This document shows positions 7,949 to 16,097 of a DNA stretch of 45,160 nt, in pieces. Numbering within the stretch: position 1 is the first letter of the stretch; each line of letters starts with the position of its first letter. Origin of the DNA: Rubrivivax sp. (lineage in GTDB: Bacteria > Pseudomonadota > Gammaproteobacteria > Burkholderiales > Burkholderiaceae_C); assembly GCA_022842305.1 (NCBI GenBank), contig JALHPY010000021.1, positions 1 to 45,160 on the forward strand. The letters run 5' to 3'. A model generated the notes under the pieces. The model ran no database searches and had not been told where the DNA came from. It was given only the letters and a program-made list of their open reading frames with translations. Position numbers and translations under genes: made by a program.

Positions 7949-8734
7949 ATGTCCGAACGCAAGATCGGCGACGTCATCCTGGACGTCAAGAACATCAGCC
8001 TGCGCTTCGGTGGCGTGAAGGCGCTCACCGACATCAGCTTCAACGTGCGCGAGCACGAGGTGCGCGCCATCATCGGCCCCAACGGCGCGGGCAAGAGCAG
8101 CATGCTCAACTGCATCAACGGCGTGTACAGCCCGCAGGAAGGCAGCATCAGCTTCCGCGGCCAGACCTTCAGCCACATGAACAGCCGGCAGGTGGCCGAG
8201 ATGGGCGTGGCGCGCACCTTCCAGAACCTGGCGCTGTTCAAGGGCATGAGCGTCATCGACAACATCATGAGCGGGCGCAACCTGCACATGAAGACCAACC
8301 TGTTCCAGCAGGCGCTGCGCTGGGGGGCCGCCGAGCGCGAGGAAAGCCAGCACCGCGAGTTCGTCGAGAAGATCATCGACTTCCTGGAAATCCAGGCCTT
8401 CCGCAAGACGCCGGTGGGCCGGCTGCCCTACGGCCTGCAGAAGCGCGTGGACCTGGGCCGCGCGCTGGCCATGGAGCCGCAGGTGCTGCTGCTGGACGAG
8501 CCCATGGCCGGCATGAACGTCGAAGAGAAGCAGGACATGAGCCGCTTCATCCTGGACGTCAACGACGAGTACGGCACCACGGTGGTCCTGATCGAGCACG
8601 ACATGAGCGTGGTGATGGACATCAGCGACCGGGTCGTGGTGCTCGACTACGGCAAGAAGATCGGCGACGGCACTCCTGAGGAAGTGCGCGCCAACCCCGA
8701 AGTCATCAGTGCCTACCTCGGCACCAGCCACTGA
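7949..8734 (+). CDS. ABC transporter ATPase, LivG type
   Basis: This 261-residue cytoplasmic ATPase powers the HAAT (branched-chain amino acid type) importer encoded here. The Walker A motif is GPNGAGKS (43-50), the signature region LPYGLQKRVDLGRAL is of the LivG kind rather than strict LSGGQ, and Walker B is VLLLDEP, followed by a switch histidine in LIEHDM. LivG and LivF normally form a heterodimer on LivH/LivM. The ATG at 7949 is 2 bases after the ligase stop, so translation is probably coupled. Family members carry branched-chain amino acids, amides, urea or aromatic acids; the adjacent ligase argues for a carboxylic acid. Confidence 0.93.
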   Translation: MSERKIGDVILDVKNISLRFGGVKALTDISFNVREHEVRAIIGPNGAGKSSMLNCINGVYSPQEGSISFRGQTFSHMNSRQVAEMGVARTFQNLALFKGMSVIDNIMSGRNLHMKTNLFQQALRWGAAEREESQHREFVEKIIDFLEIQAFRKTPVGRLPYGLQKRVDLGRALAMEPQVLLLDEPMAGMNVEEKQDMSRFILDVNDEYGTTVVLIEHDMSVVMDISDRVVVLDYGKKIGDGTPEEVRANPEVISAYLGTSH

Positions 8735-8746
8735 GCGAGCACATCC

Positions 8747-9676
8747 ATGGGATCCTTCCTCGAAACCCTTTTCGGCGGCCTGATGACGGGCATGCTGTAT
8801 TCGCTGGTGGCGCTGGGCTTCGTGCTCATCTTCAAGGCCAGCGGCGTGTTCAACTTCGCGCAGGGCGCGATGGTGCTGTTCGCGGCGCTGGCGATGGCGC
8901 GCTTCTCCGAATGGTTCCCGGCGCTGCTGGGCTTCGACAACAAGCTGCTGGCCAACCTGATGGCCTTCGGCATGGCGCTGCTGCTGATGGTGGGCGTGGC
9001 CTGGCTGATCGAACGCCTGGTGCTGAGCAAGCTGGTCAACCAGGAGGGCATCACGTTGTTGATGGCCACGCTGGGCGTCACCTACTTCCTCGACGGCTTC
9101 GGCCAGACCTTGTTCGGCAGCGACATCTACAAGATCGACGTCGGCCTGCCCAAGGACCCGATCTTCCTGTTCGAGAGCACCTTCCAGGGCGGCATCCTGA
9201 TCAACAAGGAAGACCTCTACGCGGCCGTGATCGCGGCCGCGCTGGTGGCCGCTTTGAGCCTGTTCTTCCAGAAGACCAGCACCGGGCGCGCGCTGCGCGC
9301 GGTGGCCGACGACCACCAGGCGGCGCAGAGCATCGGCATCCCGCTGTCGCGCATCTGGGTCATCGTCTGGAGCGTGGCCGGCTTCGTGGCGCTGGTGGCC
9401 GGCATGATCTGGGGCAGCAAGCTGGGCGTGCAGTTCTCGCTCAGCCTGGTGGCGCTGAAGGCGCTGCCGGTGGTCATCCTGGGCGGCCTGACCAGCGTGC
9501 CCGGCGCCATCATCGGCGGGCTGATCATCGGCGTGGGCGAGAAGCTGTCCGAGGTCTACATCGGCCCCAGCCTGGGCGGCGGCATCGAGATCTGGTTCGG
9601 CTACGTGCTGGTGCTGTTCGTGCTGCTGGTACGGCCCCAGGGGCTGTTCGGCGAGAAGATCATCGATCGCGTCTGA
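8747..9676 (+). CDS. ABC transporter permease, LivH type
   Basis: The 309-residue membrane protein has about eight hydrophobic helices. Its N-terminus (GLMTGMLYSLVALGFVLIFK, about residues 10-29) and the FNFAQGAM segment are hallmarks of LivH permeases. GRALRAVADD corresponds to the cytoplasmic coupling loop that contacts the ATPase, and the C-terminal LVRPQGLFG motif is also typical. ATG at 8747 lies 12 bases after livG. It forms the transmembrane channel with the LivM product that follows. Confidence 0.93.
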   Translation: MGSFLETLFGGLMTGMLYSLVALGFVLIFKASGVFNFAQGAMVLFAALAMARFSEWFPALLGFDNKLLANLMAFGMALLLMVGVAWLIERLVLSKLVNQEGITLLMATLGVTYFLDGFGQTLFGSDIYKIDVGLPKDPIFLFESTFQGGILINKEDLYAAVIAAALVAALSLFFQKTSTGRALRAVADDHQAAQSIGIPLSRIWVIVWSVAGFVALVAGMIWGSKLGVQFSLSLVALKALPVVILGGLTSVPGAIIGGLIIGVGEKLSEVYIGPSLGGGIEIWFGYVLVLFVLLVRPQGLFGEKIIDRV

Positions 9677-9697
9677 GCCAGCAAAAGGAAGAACAAG

Positions 9698-10774
9698 ATG
9701 CTCTACCGCGAAAACGGTCAGTTCAAGACCAGCTACCAGTCAGACCAGCAGATCTTCCCGATCACGCAAGACCGCATCGGCATCTGGCTGCTCGTGGCCT
9801 TTGCCGCGTTCGTCGTGCCGCTGCTGGTGGACGAGTACATGTTCCGCGCCATCCTCATCCCCTTCCTGATCCTGTCGCTGGCGGCGTTGGGGCTGAACAT
9901 CCTGGTCGGCTACTGCGGCCAGATCTCGCTGGGCACCGGCGCCTTCATGGCAGTGGGTGCCTACGCGGCCTACAACTTCCATGTGCGCATCGAAGGCATG
10001 CCGCTGCTGGCATCGCTGCTGCTGGGCGGCGTCTGCGCCACCGCGGTGGGCGTGGTGTTCGGCATCCCCAGCCTGCGCATCAAGGGCCTGTACCTGGCGG
10101 TGGCCACGCTGGCGGCGCAGTTCTTCGTCGACTGGAGCTTCCTGCGCATCAAGTGGTTCACCAACGATTCGGCCTCGGGCTCGGTGTCGGTCAGCAACCT
10201 CAGCGTGTTCGGCATCTCCATCAACACGCCGGCGGAGAAGTACCTGCTGTGCCTGGTGATCCTGGTGCTGTTTGCCACCGCCGCCAAGAACCTGGTGCGC
10301 AGCCACATCGGCCGCGAGTGGATGGCCATCCGCGACATGGACGTGGCCGCCGCGGTGATCGGCATCCGCCCGGTGTACGCCAAGCTCACGGCCTTTGCCG
10401 TCAGCAGCTTCATCGTCGGCGTGGCCGGTGCGCTGTGGGGCTTCGTCCACCTGGGCGCGTGGGAGCCGGCGGCGTTCTCCATCGACCGCAGCTTCCAGTT
10501 GCTGTTCATGGTGATCATCGGCGGCCTGGGCTCGATCATGGGCAGCTTCTTCGGCGCCGCCTTCATCGTGATCCTGCCGATCTTCCTGAACCAGGCACTG
10601 CCGGCGCTGGGTCTGGCCGTCGGGGTCACCATCAACACCGCCACGGTGGCGCACACCGAGCTGATGATCTTCGGCGCGCTGATCGTGTTCTTCCTCATCG
10701 TCGAGCCGCACGGGCTGGCTCGGCTGTGGTCCACCGCCAAGGAAAAGATGCGGCTGTGGCCTTTCCCGCACTGA
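9698..10774 (+). CDS. ABC transporter permease, LivM type
   Basis: The 358-residue integral membrane protein is the second HAAT permease. Diagnostic segments are the hydrophobic start after a short hydrophilic leader (about residues 1-28), LNILVGYCGQISLGTGAFMAVGAY (LivM signature around residues 67-90), the coupling loop GREWMAIRDMDVAAAVIGI and the terminal IVEPHGLARL. A good ribosome site (aaaagga) precedes ATG at 9698. The spacing from livH is 21 bases, consistent with one operon. Confidence 0.93.
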   Translation: MLYRENGQFKTSYQSDQQIFPITQDRIGIWLLVAFAAFVVPLLVDEYMFRAILIPFLILSLAALGLNILVGYCGQISLGTGAFMAVGAYAAYNFHVRIEGMPLLASLLLGGVCATAVGVVFGIPSLRIKGLYLAVATLAAQFFVDWSFLRIKWFTNDSASGSVSVSNLSVFGISINTPAEKYLLCLVILVLFATAAKNLVRSHIGREWMAIRDMDVAAAVIGIRPVYAKLTAFAVSSFIVGVAGALWGFVHLGAWEPAAFSIDRSFQLLFMVIIGGLGSIMGSFFGAAFIVILPIFLNQALPALGLAVGVTINTATVAHTELMIFGALIVFFLIVEPHGLARLWSTAKEKMRLWPFPH

Positions 10775-10859
10775 GTTTTCGGCTGGCCGACGGGCCTTTC
10801 ACCTCTTCTGGCGCTGACGAGTGCATTCCGATGACGACGATCCACCTCTGGAGGCAGAC

Positions 10860-12197
10860 ATGAAATTCAAGAATCTAGCCCTGGGCGCCGCCGTGGCAGC
10901 CGCCGCGGCAAGCACCCTGCTGACTTCTACGCTGGCGTTCGCGCAAGCCAAGGAGCAGTTCTTCCCGGCCCTGGTCTTCCGTACCGGCGCCTACGCGCCC
11001 AACGGTGTGCCCTTCGCCAACGGCTACGTCGACTACTTCAAGCTCGTCAACGCGCGCGGCGGCATGAACGGCGTCAAGCTGATCTGGGAAGAGTGCGAGA
11101 CCGGCTACGCCACCGACCGCGGCGTGGAGTGCTACGAGCGCCTGAAGGGCAAGCACGGCGGGGCCACGGTGTTTCAGCCGCTGTCCACCGGCATCACCTT
11201 CGCCCTGACCGAAAAGGCGCCGGGCGACAAGATCCCGCTCATCACCGGCGGCTACGGCCGCAGCGAAAGCACCGACGGCATGGTGTTCAAGTGGAACTTC
11301 CCCCTCACCGGCACCTACTGGGACGCGGCCGACATCCTGATCCAGCACATCGCCAAGAAGGAAGGCGGCTTCGACAAGCTCAAGGGCAAGAAGATCGCCC
11401 TGGTCTATCACGACAGCCCCTACGGCAAGGAGCCGATCCCGCTGCTCACCGAGCGCAGCAAGATGCATGACTTCGTGCTCAACACCATTCCCGTCACCCA
11501 CCCCGGGGTGGAGCAGAAGGCCGCCTGGCTGCAGATCCGCCAGAACCGGCCCGACTACGTGCTGCTGTGGGGCTGGGGCGTGATGAACTCCACCGCGCTG
11601 AAAGAGGCGCAGGCCACGGGCTTCCCGCGCGACAAGATGTACGGTGTGTGGTGGGCCGCGGCCGAACCCGATGTCAAGGACGTCGGCGAAGGCGCCAAGG
11701 GCTACAGCGGCCTGGCGCTGCAGCACGGCGCCGAGCCCAACGCCAAGGTGGTCAAGGACGTCCTTGACCTGGTGCATGCCAAGGGCCAGGGCACCGGGCC
11801 CAAGGAAGAAGTGGGCGAAGTGCTGTACATGCGCGGCCTCATTGCCGGCATGCTGGCCGTCGAGGGCGTCAAGCGCGCGCAAGAGCGCTTCGGCAAGGGC
11901 AAGGTCATGACCGGCGAGCAGGCCCGCTGGGGCTACGAGAACCTGGCGCTGGACCAGAAGAAACTCGACGCGCTGGGCTTCGCCGGCGTGATGCGCCCGA
12001 TCAGCACCAGTTGCGCCGACCACCGCGGCAGCACCTGGGCGCGTGTGCACACCTGGGACGGCAAGAAGTGGAACTTCAGCTCCGACTGGTACGAGTCCGA
12101 CAGCGCCATCATCAAGCCGATGATCAAGGCTGCCGCCGACAAGTACGCGGCCGAGAAGAAGATCCCGCGCCGCACGCCTGAGGACTGCCAGAGCTGA
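10860..12197 (+). CDS. Periplasmic substrate-binding protein of the Liv-type ABC transporter
   Basis: The 445-residue protein has a Sec signal peptide (about residues 1-28, ending AFAQA) and a type I periplasmic-binding fold (PF13458). It captures the substrate and delivers it to LivH/LivM. ATG at 10860 follows GGAGG at 10850-10854. It is longer than typical LivJ (about 370 residues) and lies nearer the long variants seen beside acyl-CoA ligases in Burkholderiales. The late segment RPISTSCADHRG and a C-terminal CQS are notable cysteines that might form a disulfide. Ligand identity cannot be read. Confidence 0.9.
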   Translation: MKFKNLALGAAVAAAAASTLLTSTLAFAQAKEQFFPALVFRTGAYAPNGVPFANGYVDYFKLVNARGGMNGVKLIWEECETGYATDRGVECYERLKGKHGGATVFQPLSTGITFALTEKAPGDKIPLITGGYGRSESTDGMVFKWNFPLTGTYWDAADILIQHIAKKEGGFDKLKGKKIALVYHDSPYGKEPIPLLTERSKMHDFVLNTIPVTHPGVEQKAAWLQIRQNRPDYVLLWGWGVMNSTALKEAQATGFPRDKMYGVWWAAAEPDVKDVGEGAKGYSGLALQHGAEPNAKVVKDVLDLVHAKGQGTGPKEEVGEVLYMRGLIAGMLAVEGVKRAQERFGKGKVMTGEQARWGYENLALDQKKLDALGFAGVMRPISTSCADHRGSTWARVHTWDGKKWNFSSDWYESDSAIIKPMIKAAADKYAAEKKIPRRTPEDCQS

Positions 12198-12293
12198 CCA
12201 CCCCCGAGGCGCCTGTCGGCGCCTCCCCCTCAAGGGGACGCCGCCAGCGGCCCGGCGAAGCCGGTTCCGCGGCGGCTGCTCGATGACATCTCA
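12198..12293. repeat. Intergenic structured repeat, copy A
   Basis: The repeat starts directly after the stop codon at 12197 and ends just before the next ribosome site. Its parts in order are a perfect 8-bp hairpin (12206-12213 with 12218-12225), the palindrome CCCCTCAAGGGG (12226-12237), a GCCAGCGG block, a CCGGC-GAA-GCCGG hairpin and TTCCGCGG. Copy B (13113-13206) has the same order. The first hairpin differs in sequence but keeps its pairing, a sign of selection on RNA or DNA structure. Confidence 0.8.
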
Positions 12294-12305
12294 GCAGGGT
12301 CCACC

Positions 12306-13112
12306 ATGTCCAACATCCTTCTCAACGTCAACGGCATCGAAGTCATCTACAACCACGTCATCCTGGTGCTCAAGGGCGTGAGCCTGACGGTGCCCGAAGG
12401 CAAGGTCGTGGCGCTGCTGGGTGGCAACGGCGCCGGCAAGACGACCACGCTGCGCGCGGTGAGCAACCTGCTCGCCGGCGAGCGCGGCGAGGTCACCAAG
12501 GGCAGCATCGAACTGCGCGGCGAGCGCATCGAGAAGCTCAGCACCTCCGAGATGGTCAACCGCGGCGTGATCCAGGTGATGGAGGGCCGGCACTGCTTTG
12601 CCCACCTGTCCATCGAGGACAACCTGATGACCGGCGCCTACACGCGCAAGGACGGCAAGGCAGCGGTGGCGGCCACGCTGGAGAAGGTCTACAACTACTT
12701 TCCGCGCCTGAAGACGCGGCGCACCAGCCAGGCCGCCTACACCAGCGGCGGCGAGCAGCAGATGTGCGCCATCGGCCGCGCGCTCATGGCCAACCCGAAC
12801 ATGGTGCTGCTGGACGAACCCAGCATGGGCCTGGCGCCGCAGATCGTCGAAGAGGTGTTCGAGATCGTCAAGGATCTCAACCAGCGCGAGAAGGTGACCT
12901 TCCTGCTGGCCGAACAGAACACCAACATGGCGCTGCGCTACGCCGACTACGGCTACATCCTGGAAAACGGCCGCATCGTCATGGACGGCGAGGCCAAGGC
13001 CCTGCGCGAGAACGAGGACGTGAAGGAGTTCTACCTGGGCATGGGCGGCGGCGACCGCAAGAGCTTCAAGGGTGGCAAGAGTTACAAGCGCAGGAAGCGT
13101 TGGCTTTCATGA
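12306..13112 (+). CDS. ABC transporter ATPase, LivF type
   Basis: The 268-residue ATPase is the second nucleotide-binding subunit of the importer. The Walker A motif is GGNGAGKTT (about 39-47), the signature is YTSGGEQQM and Walker B is MVLLDEPSMGLAP. LLAEQN carries Gln at the switch-histidine region, as usual for LivF. The C-terminus has a basic extension after the usual end, GGDRKSFKGGKSYKRRKRW, longer than E. coli LivF (237 residues). The gene is separated from the binding-protein gene by repeat A and from the next gene by repeat B, which may uncouple their expression. Confidence 0.93.
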   Translation: MSNILLNVNGIEVIYNHVILVLKGVSLTVPEGKVVALLGGNGAGKTTTLRAVSNLLAGERGEVTKGSIELRGERIEKLSTSEMVNRGVIQVMEGRHCFAHLSIEDNLMTGAYTRKDGKAAVAATLEKVYNYFPRLKTRRTSQAAYTSGGEQQMCAIGRALMANPNMVLLDEPSMGLAPQIVEEVFEIVKDLNQREKVTFLLAEQNTNMALRYADYGYILENGRIVMDGEAKALRENEDVKEFYLGMGGGDRKSFKGGKSYKRRKRWLS

Positions 13113-13206
13113 CCACCCCGGAGCGGCTGCGCCGCTGCCCCTCAAGGGGCGACGCCAGCGGCCCGGCAAAGCCGGTTCCGCGGCGTCCGCTCGATAACGC
13201 ATCTCA
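13113..13206. repeat. Intergenic structured repeat, copy B
   Basis: Same architecture as copy A: a hairpin (AGCGGC 13122-13127 with GCCGCT 13131-13136), CCCCTCAAGGGG (13138-13149), a CCGGC-AAA-GCCGG hairpin and TTCCGCGG. It starts right after a stop codon and ends 2 bases before the next ATG. The two copies are close to identical from the CCCCTCAAGGGG palindrome onward. Confidence 0.8.
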
Positions 13207-13208
13207 CC

Positions 13209-13508
13209 ATGGCTGACGATGAACTGGGCGGCTTCGCGCCGCCCCCCTTCAAGGCCGAAGAGGCCCTGCTGCAACTCAAGCGCAGCCTGCGCGACTTGAA
13301 ACTGGCCGAGCGCGGCAACGGCTTCGAGCTGCGCGGCAAGCGCGTGCTCGAGCTGGTTTCCGAGGTCGGCGCCATCAACGTGCGCATCGCGCGCAAGCTG
13401 GCGCTCACGCCCGAATGGGACCGCCTGGCCGTGCGCTCGGCGCCCGAGCAACGCAAGCTCCTCGATGAACTGAAGCGGCGCCTCGAGCGCTGGGAACGCG
13501 AAGAATGA
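13209..13508 (+). CDS. Small conserved-looking helical protein of unknown function
   Basis: The 99-residue product is soluble and mostly helical. It has alternating charged and leucine positions (ALLQLKRSLRDLKLAERG; LLDELKRRLERWEREE), no signal peptide and no cysteine. I do not recognise a domain. Its stop overlaps the start of the downstream ligase gene by ATGA, so the two are translationally coupled and the protein may be a partner or chaperone of that ligase. The coding frame is supported by the coupled overlap and by clean charge patterning. The C-terminal helix could form a coiled coil. Confidence 0.75.
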   Translation: MADDELGGFAPPPFKAEEALLQLKRSLRDLKLAERGNGFELRGKRVLELVSEVGAINVRIARKLALTPEWDRLAVRSAPEQRKLLDELKRRLERWEREE

Positions 13509-14767
13509 ACATGCAAGCTCTCGCCGCGCTGGAAACGCGCGACCCCGCGGTGCGCGAATCCGCACTCATGGCCGCCCTGCCCGCGCAGGTGCGCGCAGCG
13601 CTGGCCGTGCCGGCCATGGCCGAGCGCCTGGCGGGCGTGGACCCCGACACGGTGAACTCGCGCGCCGCCTTGGCGCTGCTGCCGGTCACGCGCAAGCATG
13701 AACTGCTCGAGCGCCAGCAGGCGCAGCGCGCCAGCAGCAGCTTCGGCGGCTACTCCGCCCTGGGCTGGAACGCGCAGCGTGCGCTGCGCCCGGCACGCCG
13801 CGTGTTCCAGTCGCCCGGCCCCATCTATGAACCCGAGGGCTTTGCCGACGACTACTGGCGCAGCGCCCGCGCCCTGCGCGCCGCCGGCTTCCACGCCGGC
13901 GATCTGGTGCACAACAGCTTCAGCTACCACCTCACGCCCGGCGCCTGGATCATGGAAAGCGGCGCGCTGGCCCTGGGCTGCACCGTCTTCCCCGGCGGCG
14001 TGGGCAACACCGAGCTGCAGCTGCAAGCCATCGAACACCTGCGCCCCGACGCCTATTGCGGCACGCCCAGCTTCCTGCGCATCCTGCTCGAGAAAGCGGC
14101 CGAGACCGGCATCGCCCTGCCCAGCCTGAAGAAGGCCCTGGTCAGCGGCGAAGCCTTCCCGCCCAGCCTGCGCGACTGGCTGGCCACGCGCGGCGTGCAG
14201 GGCTTCCAGGCCTACGCCACGGCCGAGGCCGGCGTCATCGCCTACGAGACCGCGGCGCGCGAGGGCCTGGTGCTGGACGAAGGCGTGATCCTGGAAATCG
14301 TGCGTCCCGGCACCGACGACCCCTTGCCCGCGGGCGAGGTGGGCGAAGTCGTGGTCACCGTGCTCAACCCCGACTACCCCTTGCTGCGCCTGGGCACCGG
14401 CGACCTGAGCGCGGTGCTGCCCGGCATCTGCCCCACCGGGCGCAGCAACACGCGCATCAAGGGCTGGATGGGCCGCGCCGACCAGACGGCCAAGGTACGC
14501 GGCATGTTCGTGCACCCCAGCCAGGTGGCCGACGTGCTCAAGCGTCACCCCGAGATCGTCAAGGCGCGCCTGGTGATCGAGGGCGAGATGGCCAACGACC
14601 GCATGACGTTGCGTGTCGAATGTGCCGCGCCGCCCGCCGGCCTGGCCAACGCCGTGGCCGCCAGCGTGCGCGACATCACCAAGCTGCGCGCGGACGTGGA
14701 ACTGAGCGCGCCCGGCAGCCTGCCCAACGACGGCAAGGTGATCGAGGACAAGCGCAGCTACGCCTGA
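13505..14767 (+). CDS. Phenylacetate-CoA-ligase-like adenylating enzyme with an unusual phosphate loop
   Basis: The 420-residue protein has the PaaK-like form of the ANL superfamily. Late motifs are present: ATAEAG in the A5 position (about residues 239-244), GTGDLSAV (A7), GRADQTAKVRG (A8) and a C-terminal PNDGKVIEDKR with a probable catalytic lysine. The A3 loop, SSGTTG in normal PaaK, is replaced by QSPGPIYEPEG (about 101-111), so the Ser/Thr/Gly-rich ATP loop is missing. A relaxed loop may be normal for this subfamily, but activity as a CoA ligase is not certain. ATG at 13505 overlaps the small gene upstream; ATG at 13511 is an alternative. Being at the end of the Liv cluster suggests activation of the transported acid. 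Confidence 0.82.
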   Translation: MNMQALAALETRDPAVRESALMAALPAQVRAALAVPAMAERLAGVDPDTVNSRAALALLPVTRKHELLERQQAQRASSSFGGYSALGWNAQRALRPARRVFQSPGPIYEPEGFADDYWRSARALRAAGFHAGDLVHNSFSYHLTPGAWIMESGALALGCTVFPGGVGNTELQLQAIEHLRPDAYCGTPSFLRILLEKAAETGIALPSLKKALVSGEAFPPSLRDWLATRGVQGFQAYATAEAGVIAYETAAREGLVLDEGVILEIVRPGTDDPLPAGEVGEVVVTVLNPDYPLLRLGTGDLSAVLPGICPTGRSNTRIKGWMGRADQTAKVRGMFVHPSQVADVLKRHPEIVKARLVIEGEMANDRMTLRVECAAPPAGLANAVAASVRDITKLRADVELSAPGSLPNDGKVIEDKRSYA

Positions 14768-14799
14768 AGGCGGCGGCGCAGCGGCCGCCGGGGGCCGAT

Positions 14800-14815
14800 G
14801 CCTCTGGCCAGAGGC
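14800..14815. promoter_or_regulatory. Perfect 16-bp palindrome between ligase and Bug genes
   Basis: GCCTCTGG and CCAGAGGC are directly abutted, giving a symmetric site 33 bases after the ligase stop and 125 bases before the Bug gene. It could be an operator or a cruciform or terminator element. There is no T-run. A GC-rich imperfect hairpin at about 14769-14790 precedes it. Confidence 0.35.
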
Positions 14816-14939
14816 CGTCACATGGCCGTCACGATCACGTGGGCTTACACGCAGCGAGGCCTAAGTAGTTCCCACGCCTTCGTGCAATACAGGAGCCGGT
14901 ACGATGCCGCCCCAGCCCATAACAGCCTGGAGACAAGAC

Positions 14940-15911
14940 ATGCACAAGACCCTGCTCGCCCTTGCGGCCCTGACGGCGACAGGCGCCGCGCTGGCGGCGT
15001 ATCCCGAAAAGCCCGTCACCTTCGTCGTGCCCTTCACGGCCGGCGGCCCCACCGACAAGGTGGCGCGCGATCTGGCCGAGGTGATGCGCAAGCACCTCAA
15101 CAACCAGACCATCCTGATTGAAAACGTCGGCGGCGCCGGCGGCACGCTGGGCGCCGGCAAGGTGGCCAAGGCCGCGCCCGACGGCTACACCTTCCTGCTG
15201 CACCACATCGGCATGGCCACCGCGCCGGCGCTGTACCGCACCCTGCCCTACAAGGTGCTGGACGACTTCGAGTACGTCGGCATGGTGAATGAGGTGCCGA
15301 TGACGCTGATCGGCCGCCCCAGCCTGCCGGCCAGCAACTACGCCGAGCTCGTCAAGTGGCTGGAAGCCAACAAGGGCAAGGTCAACCTGGCCAACGCCGG
15401 CCTGGGCGCGGCCTCGCACCTGTGCGGCCTGCTGTTCCAGCAAAGCATCAAGCTGGACATGACCACGGTGCCCTACAAGGGCACGGCGCCGGCCATGTCC
15501 GACCTGCTGGGTGGCCAGGTCGACATCATGTGCGACCAGACCACCAACACCAGCGCGCAGATCGAGGGTGGCAAGGTCAAGGCCTATGCCGTGACCACGA
15601 GCAAGCCGCTCAGCACGCCCGCGCTGTCCAAGCTGCCGACGCTGGATTCGCAAGGCCTGAAGGGCTTCAATGTTGCCGTCTGGCACGGCCTGTACGCGCC
15701 CAAAGGCACGCCCAAGGCCATCGTCGATCAGGTCAATGGCGCGCTGCGCAATGCGCTCAAGGACCCCGAGTTCATCAAGCGCCAGGAAGCCCTGGGCGCG
15801 GTGGTCATCACCGACGCCCGCCTGAGCCCGGTCGAGCACAAGAAGTTCGTCGAGGCCGAGATCGCCAAGTGGGGCCCGGCCATCAAGGCGGCAGGCCAGT
15901 ACGCCGACTGA
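14940..15911 (+). CDS. Bug-family tripartite tricarboxylate transporter substrate receptor
   Basis: This 323-residue periplasmic receptor has a short signal peptide (about residues 1-20, ending ALAA). The mature start PEKPVTFVVPFTAGGPTDKV matches the TctC/Bug family (PF03401), whose aspartate in GGPTD helps bind carboxylate ligands. Bug proteins are greatly expanded in Burkholderiales and often lack adjacent TctA/TctB membrane partners, as here. ATG at 14940 follows ggaga. The ligand is probably an organic or aromatic acid, in line with the preceding ligases and transporter, but this is inference. It is separated from the ligase gene by 172 bases and may have its own promoter. Confidence 0.9.
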   Translation: MHKTLLALAALTATGAALAAYPEKPVTFVVPFTAGGPTDKVARDLAEVMRKHLNNQTILIENVGGAGGTLGAGKVAKAAPDGYTFLLHHIGMATAPALYRTLPYKVLDDFEYVGMVNEVPMTLIGRPSLPASNYAELVKWLEANKGKVNLANAGLGAASHLCGLLFQQSIKLDMTTVPYKGTAPAMSDLLGGQVDIMCDQTTNTSAQIEGGKVKAYAVTTSKPLSTPALSKLPTLDSQGLKGFNVAVWHGLYAPKGTPKAIVDQVNGALRNALKDPEFIKRQEALGAVVITDARLSPVEHKKFVEAEIAKWGPAIKAAGQYAD

Positions 15912-15960
15912 GCTGGCGAATCTTTCTGCTGCGCGACCCAATCTCAGGCCTGCGCTGCTC

Positions 15961-16066
15961 GCCGTACGGGTGTACGGCTGCGCCCGGGCGCAGAGGCCCG
16001 GCCCTTCGCCAGGCACAAACAGTCCTCAGGACTGTTTGTGTCCGGGCTCAGCTGCTCGACCTGAGC
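15961..16066. repeat. Cluster of inverted repeats in a convergent intergenic gap
   Basis: Three clean dyads occupy the gap between the Bug gene (ends 15911) and dtd (ends 16098). They are a 7-bp stem GCCGTAC/GTACGGC (15961-15978), a perfect 12-bp stem with a 3-base loop (16014-16025 with 16029-16040) and GCTCAG/CTGAGC (16046-16066). The 12-bp hairpin probably stops transcription from both sides, though no T-run follows on either strand. Confidence 0.6.
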
Positions 16067-16097
16067 TTGGGCCGCTCGCGACGAAAGCTTCACCAGC

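Noticed and set aside
7592-9316. A 574-residue minus-strand frame across livG and livH
   Set aside because: It spans two certain transporter genes and their junction, with biased shadow composition.
13142-14821. A 559-residue minus-strand frame across the small gene and the PaaK-like ligase
   Set aside because: It is antisense to a coupled, motif-bearing gene pair and has no recognisable domain.
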